Assembly (NCBI GenBank): GCA_013821985.1
Contig: PNJQ01000010.1
Location: forward strand, 1-64,000
Length of the DNA: 64,000 bases
Reading direction: 5' to 3'
Origin: Opitutus sp.
GTDB lineage: Bacteria; Verrucomicrobiota; Verrucomicrobiia; Opitutales; Opitutaceae
Shown: positions 17,945-26,958 of the stretch, one piece after another
Position numbering within the stretch: position 1 is the first letter of the stretch
How the letters are laid out: each line of letters begins with the position of its first letter
The notes under the pieces: model-generated
The model's input: the letters and a program-made list of their open reading frames with translations, nothing else
What the model was told of the DNA's origin: nothing
Databases searched by the model: none
Made by a program: the position numbers and the translations under genes

Positions 17945-19003
17945 ATGGCCCGCATTAACCAGAATCTCATCGCCAAACGCTTAAATCTGTCCCGCGCCAC
18001 GGTCTCCCGCAGCCTCGCCAACCACCCGGCCATCAGCGCGGAAACTCGGGCGAAGGTCCACAGCATGGCCGAAGACATCGGTTATCGCATGAGTGCCGGT
18101 CGGATGTCCCGCCGCCATGCGAAGGGCGCGAAAAAGCTGACCATCGGGGTGCTGATCGGCATTCCGGCGGAGAACGTCGTGATGGCGACCTTTCCCTACA
18201 TCCTGAAAGGCATTCGCGACCGTGCGGAGATCGAGCGCGTGAAAATCGACGTCTATTATCAAGCGCCGGGCGATTTTCATCCGGAGAATACGCGCCAGCC
18301 GGCGTTCCGCCACATGCGCGAGGCCGACTGGCGCGGGACGATCCTCATCTATCCGTTCGCCGAAGACGCCGTGGAAATGATATCCAAGCGCCTTTCCACC
18401 GTCGCGGTGCTTGAGAGTTACAATCACGCGGGCATCGACATCATCGACACCGACGATGCGTCGGGCGTGCTCACGCTCGTCGAATGCCTGCGCGCTGCCG
18501 GCCACACGCGCATCGGTTTCGCCTCGTGGAATTATCCGATCGGCGGCCACTGGGTCGCGCGGCGCTTCAGCGGCTACGTCGAGGCGCTCTACCTGCACGG
18601 CATGGACTTCAACCCGGAGTGGGTGCTCAACGTGCACAAAAAAGGCCTGGCGCTAACGCCAACGCAGGTCTCCGACGCCGTGGCGCATCACGTCAAACAC
18701 TCCGGAGTGACCGCGTGGGTTTGCGCGGCGGACCATCAGGCTTACCCGCTCATCACCGACCTGCGTGCCCGCGGCATTCGTGTCCCCGAGGACTGCTCAG
18801 TCACGGGCTTCGACGGCTTGGAACAGCCCGCGGGCCTGCCCCGCGCCACGTCCATGCGCGTGCCGCACGAACACATCGGCGCTTCCGCGCTCACCCGTTT
18901 GATCAATCGCCTCGAACATCCCTCCTCCCCGCGCCGCAAGATCTTCGTCGAAGCCGACCTCGTTCCCGGAGAAACCATTGCGCCCGCCCGCCTCCTGAAG
19001 TGA
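17945..19003 (+). CDS. LacI-family transcriptional regulator
   Basis: A 352-residue regulator with an N-terminal LacI helix-turn-helix (IAKRLNLSRATVSRSLANHP, residues about 8-27, then AISAETRAKV and the hinge) and a periplasmic-binding-protein-like sensor domain (from about 60, LTIGVLIGIP). VPEDCSVTGFDGLEQPAG near the C-terminus matches the usual LacI/GalR core. It is divergent from the TonB receptor operon and overlaps the phosphorylase-like gene, so it probably senses a sugar from the locus. The ATG at 17945 is chosen because the HTH begins there; the frame is open from 17861. Confidence 0.93.
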   Translation: MARINQNLIAKRLNLSRATVSRSLANHPAISAETRAKVHSMAEDIGYRMSAGRMSRRHAKGAKKLTIGVLIGIPAENVVMATFPYILKGIRDRAEIERVKIDVYYQAPGDFHPENTRQPAFRHMREADWRGTILIYPFAEDAVEMISKRLSTVAVLESYNHAGIDIIDTDDASGVLTLVECLRAAGHTRIGFASWNYPIGGHWVARRFSGYVEALYLHGMDFNPEWVLNVHKKGLALTPTQVSDAVAHHVKHSGVTAWVCAADHQAYPLITDLRARGIRVPEDCSVTGFDGLEQPAGLPRATSMRVPHEHIGASALTRLINRLEHPSSPRRKIFVEADLVPGETIAPARLLK

Positions 19004-22000
19004 ACGCGTCCTCCCCGACCGCTTCGTCCGCCTGCGGAACGACGGCTTCCCGCCCTTCCCCTTCTCCCCGTGCGCCACAGGGCGCGCTCGTGGATGCCTT
19101 CGGCGGGCGCTATTACCGCATCACGGACGCCGACCGCATGCCGCCGTTCTTCATGAACGTCGTCAGCTCGTCCGACCTCTGGCTCTTCGTCGCGAGCAAC
19201 GGCGGCATGACCGCGGGCCGTCGCGACGCCGAGCAGGCACTGCTGCCTTACCACACCGTCGATCGCCTCTACGACAGCGCCGGTCAGCACGGTGCTTTCA
19301 CGGCGCTGTGGGTTGAAACCGCCGACGGTCCGGTGCTGTGGGAGCCGTTCGCGCGGCGCACCGCGGCACACGCCGACATTTCGCGCTCACTCTACAAAAG
19401 CGTCGAAGGCGACCGGCTCTGGTTTGAGGAAACGAATCCCGCGCTCGGCCTTGTGTTCCGCTCCGGCTGGTCCACGTCCGACGAACACGGCTTCATTCGC
19501 CGCTGCGAACTGGAAAATCTCTCCACCGCCCCCGTGGCGGTGCGCGTGCTCGACGGCCTGCGCAATATTTTGCCGGCCGGCGTCCCACTTCGCCTGCAAT
19601 CCCTCAGCAGCTGTCTCGCGGACGCCTACAAGACGGCGGAGCTGTTGCCCGACTCGCAACTCGCCGTCTTCGCGCTCGCGGCCGCGATCATCGACCGCGC
19701 CGTCGCGCTCGAATCGCTGCGCGCCAGCATCGCGTGGTCCGAAGGATTGCCGGAACCGACGATTCTTCTCTCTGACGCGCAGCTCGGCTGCTTCCTCGAA
19801 GGCGGCCTCCCGGCACCCGAACGCCACCGTCGTGGCATTCGCTGCAGCTACCTCGTGCACTCGGCGCTCACGCTGGCGCCGCAGGCCACGCAACGCTGGC
19901 TGCTCGTCGCTGACATCGGATTGAGCCAGGCAGACGTCGCCGCCCGCCGCGTCCTCGCCGACCGCGGCGAACTGGCGGCCGCCGCTCTCGCCGGGGCCGA
20001 TGCGTCCACGGCCAAGCTTCGCCAATTGGTGGCGCGCGCCGACGGCCTCCAATGCAGCGGTGACGAAACGACCGCCGCGCACCACTTCACCAACGTCCTG
20101 TTCAACATCATGCGCGGCGGCGTCTTCGTTGACGGCCATGCGATCCCGGGACGCGACTTCGCCGCCTTCCTCGCCACGCGCAACCGCGCCGTGGCCTCGC
20201 GCCACGCGGATTTTCTCGCGACGCTGCCCGCGGAGCTGCCGCGCGCCGAGTTGTTCGCGCGGGTCGAAGCGACCGGCGATGCGGATCTCGAACGGCTCGC
20301 CTGCGAGTATCTCCCGCTGACCTTCAGCCGCCGGCACGGCGACCCGAGTCGTCCCTGGAATCGTTTCAGCATCCGTCTGCGCGATTCACACGGTCGCCGC
20401 CTCCTCAACTACGAGGGCAATTGGCGCGACATTTTCCAAAACTGGGAGGCACTTTGCCTCAGTCATCCGGAATTTTTCCCGAACGTCGTTGCGAAGTTCC
20501 TCAACGCCTCGACGCTCGACGGCTACAATCCCTACCGGCTGACCAACGTCGGTCTCGATTGGGAAATTCCGGAGCACGACGACCCGTGGGCATCGATCGG
20601 CTACTGGGGCGATCACCAAGTCATCTACTTGTTGCGCCTTTGCGAGTGGCTCGAGCGCTTTTATCCGGGTCGCCTCGAGTCCTGGCTGCGGCGCGCACTT
20701 TTCACCTACGCGGACGTGCCGTATCGCATCGCGGATTATGCGGCCATGCGCCGCGATCCGCGTTCGACCATCCATTTCGACACCGCGAGCCACCGCGAGA
20801 TTCTCGCGCGCGCCGCCGCGGAGGGTTCGGACGCGCGTTTGCGGCGCAGTGCGGACGGCGGAGTGCATCACGTCAACCTCACGGAAAAACTGCTCGTGCT
20901 CGTCCTCACGCGCCTGACGAACTTCGTTCCGGGCGGCGGCATCTGGATGAACACGCAGCGCCCCGAGTGGAACGACGCCAACAATGCGCTCGTCGGCTAC
21001 GGCGTTTCAGTCGTCACGCTGGGCTACCTGCGCCGGTCGCTCGTCCATTTTCAAAGTGAACTGCTTCCCGCGCTCGGCCACGACAGCGTGCCGGTCTCGG
21101 GTGCCGTCGTCGCGCTGCTGCAACGCGTGCAACAGACCCTCTCCGCGCAACGCTCGCTGCTCGCTCACGCCGACATCTCCCCGACGCAACGTCGCGCCGT
21201 GATCGACGCGCTCGCGGCGGCCGGCAGCGATTATCGCGAGCGGATTTATTCCGCGGGCCCGGGCGCGGCGGAGCCGCTCGCGCCGGATGCCATTCGCGAG
21301 CTCTTCGCGACGGCGCTGGCGTTCATCGATCACAGCCTGCGCGCCAATCGCCGCGCCGACGGACTTTATCACGCCTACAATTTGCTCGAGTTCACGGAGA
21401 ACCCGCCCGCGTTGCAGGTTAATCGCCTCGGACCGATGCTCGAAGGCCAGGTGGCCATCCTCAGCAGCGGTCTGCTTTCATCGGCCGAAACGGTGGAACT
21501 GCTCACCGCCTTGCGCGCGAGTGCGCTCTTCCGGGCCGACCAACATAGCTACCTGCTCTATCCCGATCGCGAGCTGCCGGGCTTTCTCGAGCGCAACATC
21601 GTGCCGCCCGAACTCGTCGCCGGGACCGCCCTGTTGCGCGACCTCCTCGCGCACGGTGACCGACGCATCGTTGTGCGCGACGCGGCCGGCGCCGTGCGCT
21701 TTCAGGCCGATCTCGCCAATGCCGAAGCGTTGCAAGCCGCACTCGATGCGCTCGCGAGCGAGCCGGAGTGGTCCGCCGCCGTGCGCCGCGAGAGCGCGGC
21801 GGTGCACGAAGTTTACGAACAGGTTTTTCGTCACCGTCTATTCACCGGCCGCAGCGGCTCGATGTTCGGCTACGAAGGCCTTGGCTGCATCTACTGGCAC
21901 ATGGTCGCGAAACTGCTCGTCGCCGTGCAGGAAAACGCCACGCACGCCGCCGATGCGGGCGCGGCCGAAGCGCCGCGGCTGGCCGAACTTTATCACGAGG

Positions 22001-22500
22001 TGCGCGCCGGGCTCGGCTTCCACAAGACGCCCGAAAATTACGGCGCGTTCCCCACGGACCCCTATTCGCATACTCCCGGCCACAGCGGAGCACAGCAGCC
22101 CGGCATGACGGGACAGGTGAAGGAGGAAATCATCACGCGCCTCGCCGAACTCGGCGTTGCCATCGCGCACGGCCGCGTGACGTTCGCGCCGACCTTGCTG
22201 CATGCGCAGGAATTTTCCGCGAATCCCGTCGTCTTCGCGCCCGTCGGCGCCGATGGCGTGCCGGACCCGCGAACACTGCCGGCCCAAGCGCTCGGCTTCA
22301 CGTTCTGCGGCACGCCGGTTGTCTATCGACGCACCCCGGGTCCCGCGCAGCTGCGGGTTCGCCTGACGGACGGCACGGAGCGCACGTTTGCGGGTTCGAC
22401 GCTCGACCAGCCGACGAGCGCACTGCTCTTCGCGCGTCGCGGGAAAGTCGCGCAGGTCACGGTCGAACTCGGTTCCGCCTACCGACCGCTGGAGGCCTGA
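19000..22500 (+). CDS. very large GH94-like glycoside phosphorylase candidate, 1166 aa
   Basis: This protein carries no signal peptide and is probably cytoplasmic. The overall plan (N-terminal beta-rich part with SDLWLFVASNGGMTAGRRDA, then an alpha-helical barrel-like part) resembles cellobiose-phosphorylase relatives. The segment PEWNDANNALVGYG has Glu656-Trp-Asn-Asp659 where GH94 enzymes carry a D-W-N-D catalytic motif. GYNPYRLTNVG, SIGYWGDHQVIYLL and a C-terminal QQPGMTGQVKEE block are other striking conserved-looking motifs. Size and locus fit the large beta-1,3-oligoglucan phosphorylases (GH149/GH161 type). That assignment is inference. It starts with GTG overlapping the LacI-type gene by 4 nt. 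Confidence 0.75.
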   Translation: MNASSPTASSACGTTASRPSPSPRAPQGALVDAFGGRYYRITDADRMPPFFMNVVSSSDLWLFVASNGGMTAGRRDAEQALLPYHTVDRLYDSAGQHGAFTALWVETADGPVLWEPFARRTAAHADISRSLYKSVEGDRLWFEETNPALGLVFRSGWSTSDEHGFIRRCELENLSTAPVAVRVLDGLRNILPAGVPLRLQSLSSCLADAYKTAELLPDSQLAVFALAAAIIDRAVALESLRASIAWSEGLPEPTILLSDAQLGCFLEGGLPAPERHRRGIRCSYLVHSALTLAPQATQRWLLVADIGLSQADVAARRVLADRGELAAAALAGADASTAKLRQLVARADGLQCSGDETTAAHHFTNVLFNIMRGGVFVDGHAIPGRDFAAFLATRNRAVASRHADFLATLPAELPRAELFARVEATGDADLERLACEYLPLTFSRRHGDPSRPWNRFSIRLRDSHGRRLLNYEGNWRDIFQNWEALCLSHPEFFPNVVAKFLNASTLDGYNPYRLTNVGLDWEIPEHDDPWASIGYWGDHQVIYLLRLCEWLERFYPGRLESWLRRALFTYADVPYRIADYAAMRRDPRSTIHFDTASHREILARAAAEGSDARLRRSADGGVHHVNLTEKLLVLVLTRLTNFVPGGGIWMNTQRPEWNDANNALVGYGVSVVTLGYLRRSLVHFQSELLPALGHDSVPVSGAVVALLQRVQQTLSAQRSLLAHADISPTQRRAVIDALAAAGSDYRERIYSAGPGAAEPLAPDAIRELFATALAFIDHSLRANRRADGLYHAYNLLEFTENPPALQVNRLGPMLEGQVAILSSGLLSSAETVELLTALRASALFRADQHSYLLYPDRELPGFLERNIVPPELVAGTALLRDLLAHGDRRIVVRDAAGAVRFQADLANAEALQAALDALASEPEWSAAVRRESAAVHEVYEQVFRHRLFTGRSGSMFGYEGLGCIYWHMVAKLLVAVQENATHAADAGAAEAPRLAELYHEVRAGLGFHKTPENYGAFPTDPYSHTPGHSGAQQPGMTGQVKEEIITRLAELGVAIAHGRVTFAPTLLHAQEFSANPVVFAPVGADGVPDPRTLPAQALGFTFCGTPVVYRRTPGPAQLRVRLTDGTERTFAGSTLDQPTSALLFARRGKVAQVTVELGSAYRPLEA

Positions 22501-22582
22501 GAGGCGGCATCCGGGCCGAAAGTAGGCTCCGCTGGGGTCGGGCGGAGTTGAATATTTTCGCCGGGTCCGGCGTCCTACCCAC

Positions 22583-23419
22583 ATGAACTTCCGCCGCTCC
22601 GCCGCCCTGCTCGTGTTGCTGCCGCTCGCCGCGCTGGCCGATCCGCGCGACGATTTCCGCCGCGGCGGGCCGCGCGTCATTCTCTACGAGCACGCGAATT
22701 TCCAGGGTGGCGCCATCGTGCTGCGTCCGGGTGAAAGCGCCGAAAACCTCGCGCGCTGGGACTTCGACAACGGGCGCCGCTCGAACGATCGCATCTCCTC
22801 GATCCGCGTGGAAGGCGGCGCGGAAGTGATGATTTACAGCGAAGCGAATTTCCGCGGCGAGGCCCTCCGCGTCACGGACGATCTCCGCGACCTCGAGCGC
22901 GGCGACCGGCGCGGACCGCGCTTCAACGACCGCATCTCTTCCGTGCGCGTGAGCTTTGACCGCGCCCCGCGCCCCGGCCCGGGTCCCGGTCGTCCGTTGC
23001 CGGTTCCGCCCGTGACCATCGATCCCGAGAAAGCAATCCGCCGCGCGTATCAGGACGTGCTCGAACGCGAGCCCGACCCCGCTGGCCTCCGGCACTACCG
23101 CAGCCTGATGATTGAGCGCGGCTGGACGGAAGTGCAGGTGCGCGATCATCTCCGGCGCAGCGACGAATATCGCGGACCCTACATGACCGCGCGCCTCAAC
23201 CGGATTTACCGCGAGCTGCTCGGCCGCGACGTGGACGCGCGCGGCTTCGACCACTACCGCAACAAGATCATCGAACACGGTTGGAGCGACGCCGACATCC
23301 GCCGCGATATCATGGGTGGCACCGAATATCGCAACCGCCCGCGTTCATCCGCGCCGCAACCCGAGCGTCCACGCCGACAGGATGTCGAGCTTGTGACCGC
23401 ACCCGAAAAGCAAACCTGA
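22583..23419 (+). CDS. secreted beta/gamma-crystallin plus DUF4214 protein
   Basis: The 278-residue product has a signal peptide (about 1-19). Two Greek-key beta/gamma-crystallin motifs follow (about 29-75, VILYEHANFQGGA; about 79-128, VMIYSEANFRGEA), each ending in NDRISSIRV/NDRISSVRV. After a Pro-rich linker (130-147) comes a DUF4214 region (about 148-250) with two helical repeats (RRAYQDVLEREPDPAG and NRIYRELLGRDVDARG). Crystallin motifs often bind Ca2+; DUF4214 is common in secreted and S-layer-associated proteins. A role in envelope or extracellular binding is likely but unproven. It lies alone between the sugar locus and the paralogue cluster. Confidence 0.85.
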   Translation: MNFRRSAALLVLLPLAALADPRDDFRRGGPRVILYEHANFQGGAIVLRPGESAENLARWDFDNGRRSNDRISSIRVEGGAEVMIYSEANFRGEALRVTDDLRDLERGDRRGPRFNDRISSVRVSFDRAPRPGPGPGRPLPVPPVTIDPEKAIRRAYQDVLEREPDPAGLRHYRSLMIERGWTEVQVRDHLRRSDEYRGPYMTARLNRIYRELLGRDVDARGFDHYRNKIIEHGWSDADIRRDIMGGTEYRNRPRSSAPQPERPRRQDVELVTAPEKQT

Positions 23420-23422
23420 CGC

Positions 23423-24670
23423 TCAGCCGCCGCCGCCGGGCAGGCGCACGGCGGGCATGCCGACGGCACCGCTGCCCAGACTGCGCGGCAATGAGACGAT
23501 GTTGCGCGTTAGGAGCTCCCGGGCCACGTCTGCCCCGACGAGTTGCGTGAGGGCGTCCTGATGGCGTTGCGTGATGGCGGCGGCGCGAGCGCGGCGCTCC
23601 TCGCCGCTCAGGCCGGGCGCATTGAGTTCGCGCAGCATCTCGGCGGGCGCCGAATTGTTGAGGCGAGCGATCGCCTGGATCTGGTCGACGGTGATGGCGG
23701 GATGCGCGGCGAAAAACTGGTCGGCGCCGCGGCCAGCCAGCTGCGCAGTGAGAAGATATTGTTTATACCGTTCGTCTCCGAGCGTGCCGCGGGCCTGCGC
23801 CTGCAATTCGTCCCAGCGCGCAACATCGCCTTGTGACTGTTCCGCGGTGCGCGGTCCGGTGGTTGCTCGTCCGTTGTCGTAGGTCTTTTGCGCGGTGAAG
23901 AGCGCGCGGTATTCCGGTTCGGTGAGGTCGAGTGAACGCAGCTGCTCGCGCAAGCGGTTGGCGGTTTCGGACGAGCGCAGCTCGTATTCCAACTTCTCCT
24001 GCGGATTCAGCAGCGCGTCGATGTCGCGCTGCATCTCGTCATTCAGGAGTTTTTGCTGCGCGGCGATGTCGCGTCCGTCTCGTGGAGTGTTGCGAGATTG
24101 TTCATACATCTCCGTCCGCAGTTCATTGTAGTCCTGCTGGATTTTCTCGATCGCGGAGATTTTTGTCTCGGACAGGTTGCCGTATTGCCGCTGGCGGGCC
24201 GCCGGTTCCGTCCCCTGCGGTGGCAGGCCGAGATCGGCGAGCAAGGCGCGCCGATCCTTTTCCAGCGCGCGCATCGCCTGCTGCTGCTCCTTGCTCGGCG
24301 CCGGATTTTTCCAATACGGCACGGCCGTCCAGTCAAAGATCTCGCGCTGGCGCCGCCCGATTTCCTGATGGACGAGCGATTGTATCACCGAGCGGATGAG
24401 ATTTTCCGGCAATCCAAGCGCGCGCAGTTCCGCGACGACGGCGCGGAGTTCGCCGGTGCTGCGGGCGCTGGAAAACTTTTCCGCCAGAGCCGCCGCGGAG
24501 GCCGAGACGGAAGGCTTCTCCGCGTTTGCGCTGGAAGCACGGGAGGATTTCGCATCTGCGACCGTGGACCCCGGCGGAGAAGCGGCGGTTGTGCGCGAAC
24601 TGCGCACCGCGAGCCACAGGTTGGCAGCCAGCGAGAGCACGAGCAGGAATGGGAGAGCGAAGCGAGTCAT
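23423..24670 (-). CDS. membrane-anchored protein, member 1 of a four-paralogue family
   Basis: This 415-residue protein has an N-terminal signal anchor (about 5-22, ALPFLLVLSLAANLWLAV), an Ala/Ser-rich linker, and an alpha-helical region. The shared pattern is ELRALGLPENLIRSVIQSL, PYWK, QYGNLSETKISAIEKIQQDY, LNPQEKLEYELRSS and GDERYKQYLL, with a Gly-rich tail (PGGGG). The same order of motifs recurs in the genes at 25572, 26959 and 28197. The helical LxPxE/Q repeats faintly resemble CpxP/Spy-type periplasmic proteins, but I would not assign that function. It is the outlying member, separated from the others by the divergent Rnk-like gene. Confidence 0.75.
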   Translation of the reverse strand: MTRFALPFLLVLSLAANLWLAVRSSRTTAASPPGSTVADAKSSRASSANAEKPSVSASAAALAEKFSSARSTGELRAVVAELRALGLPENLIRSVIQSLVHQEIGRRQREIFDWTAVPYWKNPAPSKEQQQAMRALEKDRRALLADLGLPPQGTEPAARQRQYGNLSETKISAIEKIQQDYNELRTEMYEQSRNTPRDGRDIAAQQKLLNDEMQRDIDALLNPQEKLEYELRSSETANRLREQLRSLDLTEPEYRALFTAQKTYDNGRATTGPRTAEQSQGDVARWDELQAQARGTLGDERYKQYLLTAQLAGRGADQFFAAHPAITVDQIQAIARLNNSAPAEMLRELNAPGLSGEERRARAAAITQRHQDALTQLVGADVARELLTRNIVSLPRSLGSGAVGMPAVRLPGGGG

Positions 24671-25084
24671 AGGAAGCAGGCGCCCGCCGGCCCGTAATGC
24701 GGGGTGTTGCGTCTGCTTTATTGCGCCGCTCCGGACCGAAGTCGAGTGCGCGACTCGTGATCGGCGACACGCGTTGAGCCGCGCGACTTGACAGACGCGC
24801 CGACGAGACCGAGGTTCCGCGCCGATGGTCTTACACCGCATTCTGCTTCAACGCCCCAGCCATGGGTCACCCGCGATCTTTCCGGGTGGGCCCGGTGCGG
24901 CGCGCGTTTGCGGTTGAGGGAGAAGTCCCCGCGCAGACGGGGCCGACACCGGGGTTGGTATTCCGTGTTCCGCGCGCGGCCCGGCTGCGGCGCGTTTTTG
25001 TCCGTTCATATTTGTCCGCGAAAACCTCAGCTGCCGTTGCGCACCGGGGCTTTGCCTCCTGCTCATCCTTCACTCCTTCCTTAC
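24671..25084. other. intergenic region between paralogue 1 and the Rnk-like gene
   Basis: This 414-nt divergent spacer holds no convincing gene. A TTGACA hexamer at 24788-24793 could be a plus-strand -35 element, but no good -10 box lies 16-18 nt after it. The reading frame continuing upstream from the Rnk-like gene has unnatural composition, so I treat it as non-coding. Promoters for both neighbours must be here. Confidence 0.5.
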
Positions 25085-25516
25085 ATGAAATTGTCTGAAA
25101 TCCATCTCTCCTCTCACGATTACGAAGTTTTCCACCTGTTGTTGAAGTCGCTCGAGCGCCAAGCTGGCGCCGCCGACAAGCTGCGCGGCGAAATCGCGCG
25201 CGCCATCGTGTGCGATGCGGCGACGCTGCCGCGCGGCACCGTCGGCATTAACAGCCGCGTGCGTCTTCAGGATCTCGGCAGTGGCGAAATCGAGGAATAC
25301 GTCCTCACTCTCCCCGCCGGCGCCGATCCGGCGCGCCAGCGTCTCTCGGTGCTCGCGCCGATCGGCACGGCGTTGCTCGGCTACCACGAAGGCGACGAAG
25401 TCACCTGGCCCACTCCGGGCGGCGAGCGCCGCTTTCGCATTCTCCACGTGCAACCCGAGCCGCCCGCGCCAGCGTGGCCGTTTTCGGCCCTCAGCGGTGC
25501 GGGACGAACGGGCTGA
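25085..25516 (+). CDS. Rnk-like / GreA-GreB C-terminal domain transcription factor
   Basis: The 143-residue protein has an N-terminal coiled region (HLSSHDYEVFHLLLKSLERQ) and a C-terminal GreA/GreB-like FKBP fold (VGINSRVRLQDLGSGEIEEY ... VLAPIGTALLGYHEGDEV ... RFRILHVQPEP). This is the Rnk arrangement: Rnk binds RNA polymerase near the secondary channel without Gre cleavage activity and was named as a regulator of nucleoside diphosphate kinase. The ATG at 25085 begins the conserved region. It lies alone, divergent from paralogue 1 and convergent with paralogue 2. Confidence 0.85.
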   Translation: MKLSEIHLSSHDYEVFHLLLKSLERQAGAADKLRGEIARAIVCDAATLPRGTVGINSRVRLQDLGSGEIEEYVLTLPAGADPARQRLSVLAPIGTALLGYHEGDEVTWPTPGGERRFRILHVQPEPPAPAWPFSALSGAGRTG

Positions 25517-25571
25517 GCACAATTTCGTTTCAGAACCCGCGCACCGCGTTGAGCGTTGGACGCACGCGATC

Positions 25572-26825
25572 TCAGCCTCCGCCCGGACCGCTCGTTCGCG
25601 GCGGAGTTAAGAACATCCGGCCGTTGCCTTGTTTCTTGTCGGCCGCGGCGGCGGTCGGCCCGATAATTTCCACGAGACGTGTTTCGTAGCTCCGGATATC
25701 TGGCGGCGCCGCATTCGAGGATTTCCCCGTCACGGTCAATGCAGCCTGCAGCTCGGTTTGAAGTTGGTAAACGCGATACGTCTGCTCTGGGGTCATCGTC
25801 GGTTGCTGGGCGGCGAAACGTGCGAGTGCGGAATAGTTGGGGTCGGCGTTTTCCAGGTAGCGGTAAAAGCGATCGTCGGGCAGCACGGCCCGGAGCTCTG
25901 CGTGCCGCTTCAACTGGCCGGCCTGTCGGGCGAGATAGGCGTCGATGTCCGTCTGGTTGGATGGTGTGGCAGGAACCGGGAAATCCGCCTCGAGCTGCTT
26001 TTGCAGACGATGCAGGGCGGCAAACTCCCCGGCGCTCACCGTAATGCTGCTGACGTGACGCATGACCGTATTTGCGAGTAGCGTGTTGCGGAGCTCGTAT
26101 TGCTCCAGCTCCTCGGGCGACAGGATGGTGGCGAGATCTCGCAGCTTTTCCTCATCCATCAGGCGTTGCTGCTGGATCGTCGAACCAATGCGGCCGACCC
26201 CGGCGCCAGTCTCGGCAAATGCTTTGGCGCGCAGTTCGTCGTAGTCGCGTTCGATGCGGACAATGGCGTTCAGTTTTTCGTCACTCACCGGGCCGTAACG
26301 CAGGTCGCGCTGTCGCGGATCCATCGTCGCCGCGGGCGTGCCGTCGGGGCCGAGGAGGTTCTCGAGCAACGCGCGTCGTTCGGCGGCCAGCGCCTGCGTG
26401 GCGGCCACGAATTCCGGCGTCGGACTGTTGCGCCGCCAGAACGGCATCGTCGGCTCGCGCGCGGCGAAGCGGACGCGCAGTAGCTCGCTCACCATCGCGC
26501 GGATGACATTGCTCGGCACGCCGGCCGCCTGGAGATCGGCAATCGTGGCGCGGATCTCGTCGTCCGTGCGCGCCGTGCGCAGACGGGTCGCGAGGCCGGC
26601 CACGGTGGTGGTCGATGCAGTTACCGGCGCCGTGGTCTCTTTTGCCGCGCTTTGGCCGGCGGCCGCGGCGGAGCTGAGTGCGGACTTCGCTGCCGCGGCT
26701 GCTACGGGGTCGCGTGAATCGACGCGGGTTGAAGATGCGGCTGGCGGCGGCCGCAGGAGCAATAATGCGAGCACAACGTTCGCGCCGACGGACATGCCGA
26801 GGAACCAAAACACGGGATTTTTCAT
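25572..26825 (-). CDS. membrane-anchored protein, member 2 of a four-paralogue family
   Basis: 417 residues with a signal anchor (about 5-24, VFWFLGMSVGANVVLALLLL) and the family motifs in order: DLQAAGVPSNVIRAMVSELL, PFWRR, RYGPVSDEKLNAIVRIERDY, LSPEELEQYELRN, PDDRFYRYLENADP and MTPEQTYRVYQLQ. The tail is SGPGGG. The helical domain should lie outside the cytoplasmic membrane. The function is unknown. The 45 nt just upstream of its start end in the relic of an MBL-fold gene, mirroring the arrangement of paralogue 4 with the intact MBL-fold gene. Confidence 0.75.
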   Translation of the reverse strand: MKNPVFWFLGMSVGANVVLALLLLRPPPAASSTRVDSRDPVAAAAAKSALSSAAAAGQSAAKETTAPVTASTTTVAGLATRLRTARTDDEIRATIADLQAAGVPSNVIRAMVSELLRVRFAAREPTMPFWRRNSPTPEFVAATQALAAERRALLENLLGPDGTPAATMDPRQRDLRYGPVSDEKLNAIVRIERDYDELRAKAFAETGAGVGRIGSTIQQQRLMDEEKLRDLATILSPEELEQYELRNTLLANTVMRHVSSITVSAGEFAALHRLQKQLEADFPVPATPSNQTDIDAYLARQAGQLKRHAELRAVLPDDRFYRYLENADPNYSALARFAAQQPTMTPEQTYRVYQLQTELQAALTVTGKSSNAAPPDIRSYETRLVEIIGPTAAAADKKQGNGRMFLTPPRTSGPGGG

Positions 26826-26870
26826 GATCGGAGTTCGCGCACTCCTCCCGACCCGTAAGGAGGAGTCGCT

Positions 26871-26951
26871 TTAGCGGATTTTTATGGTCCGCGTCTCGCC
26901 GAAGTCGAGCGTGTCGAATTCCTGCGGGCTCACGCGGTGCGCGGCGCGCCT
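26871..26951 (-). pseudogene. relic of the 3' end of the MBL-fold hydrolase gene
   Basis: About 27 codons in the minus frame read ...ARRAAHRVSPQEFDTLDFG then ETRTIKIR and stop, closely matching the C-terminus of the intact gene at 29562-30545 (ATHGVSEADFRTLDFG, ETQTVAMR, stop). At the DNA level 26 of 27 bases are identical over the shared block that begins at 26886. There is no upstream domain, so this is a fragment, probably left by a segmental duplication that carried an MBL tail plus a paralogue gene. Confidence 0.7.
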
Positions 26952-26958
26952 AGCGTGC

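Noticed and set aside
18484-18999. upstream extension of the phosphorylase-like frame
   Set aside because: It runs through the LacI-type gene in another frame; the GTG at 19000 gives a 4-nt overlap and ordinary composition.
24788-25084. upstream extension of the Rnk-like gene
   Set aside because: It has unnatural composition and no similarity to Rnk/Gre proteins; the conserved region starts at 25085.
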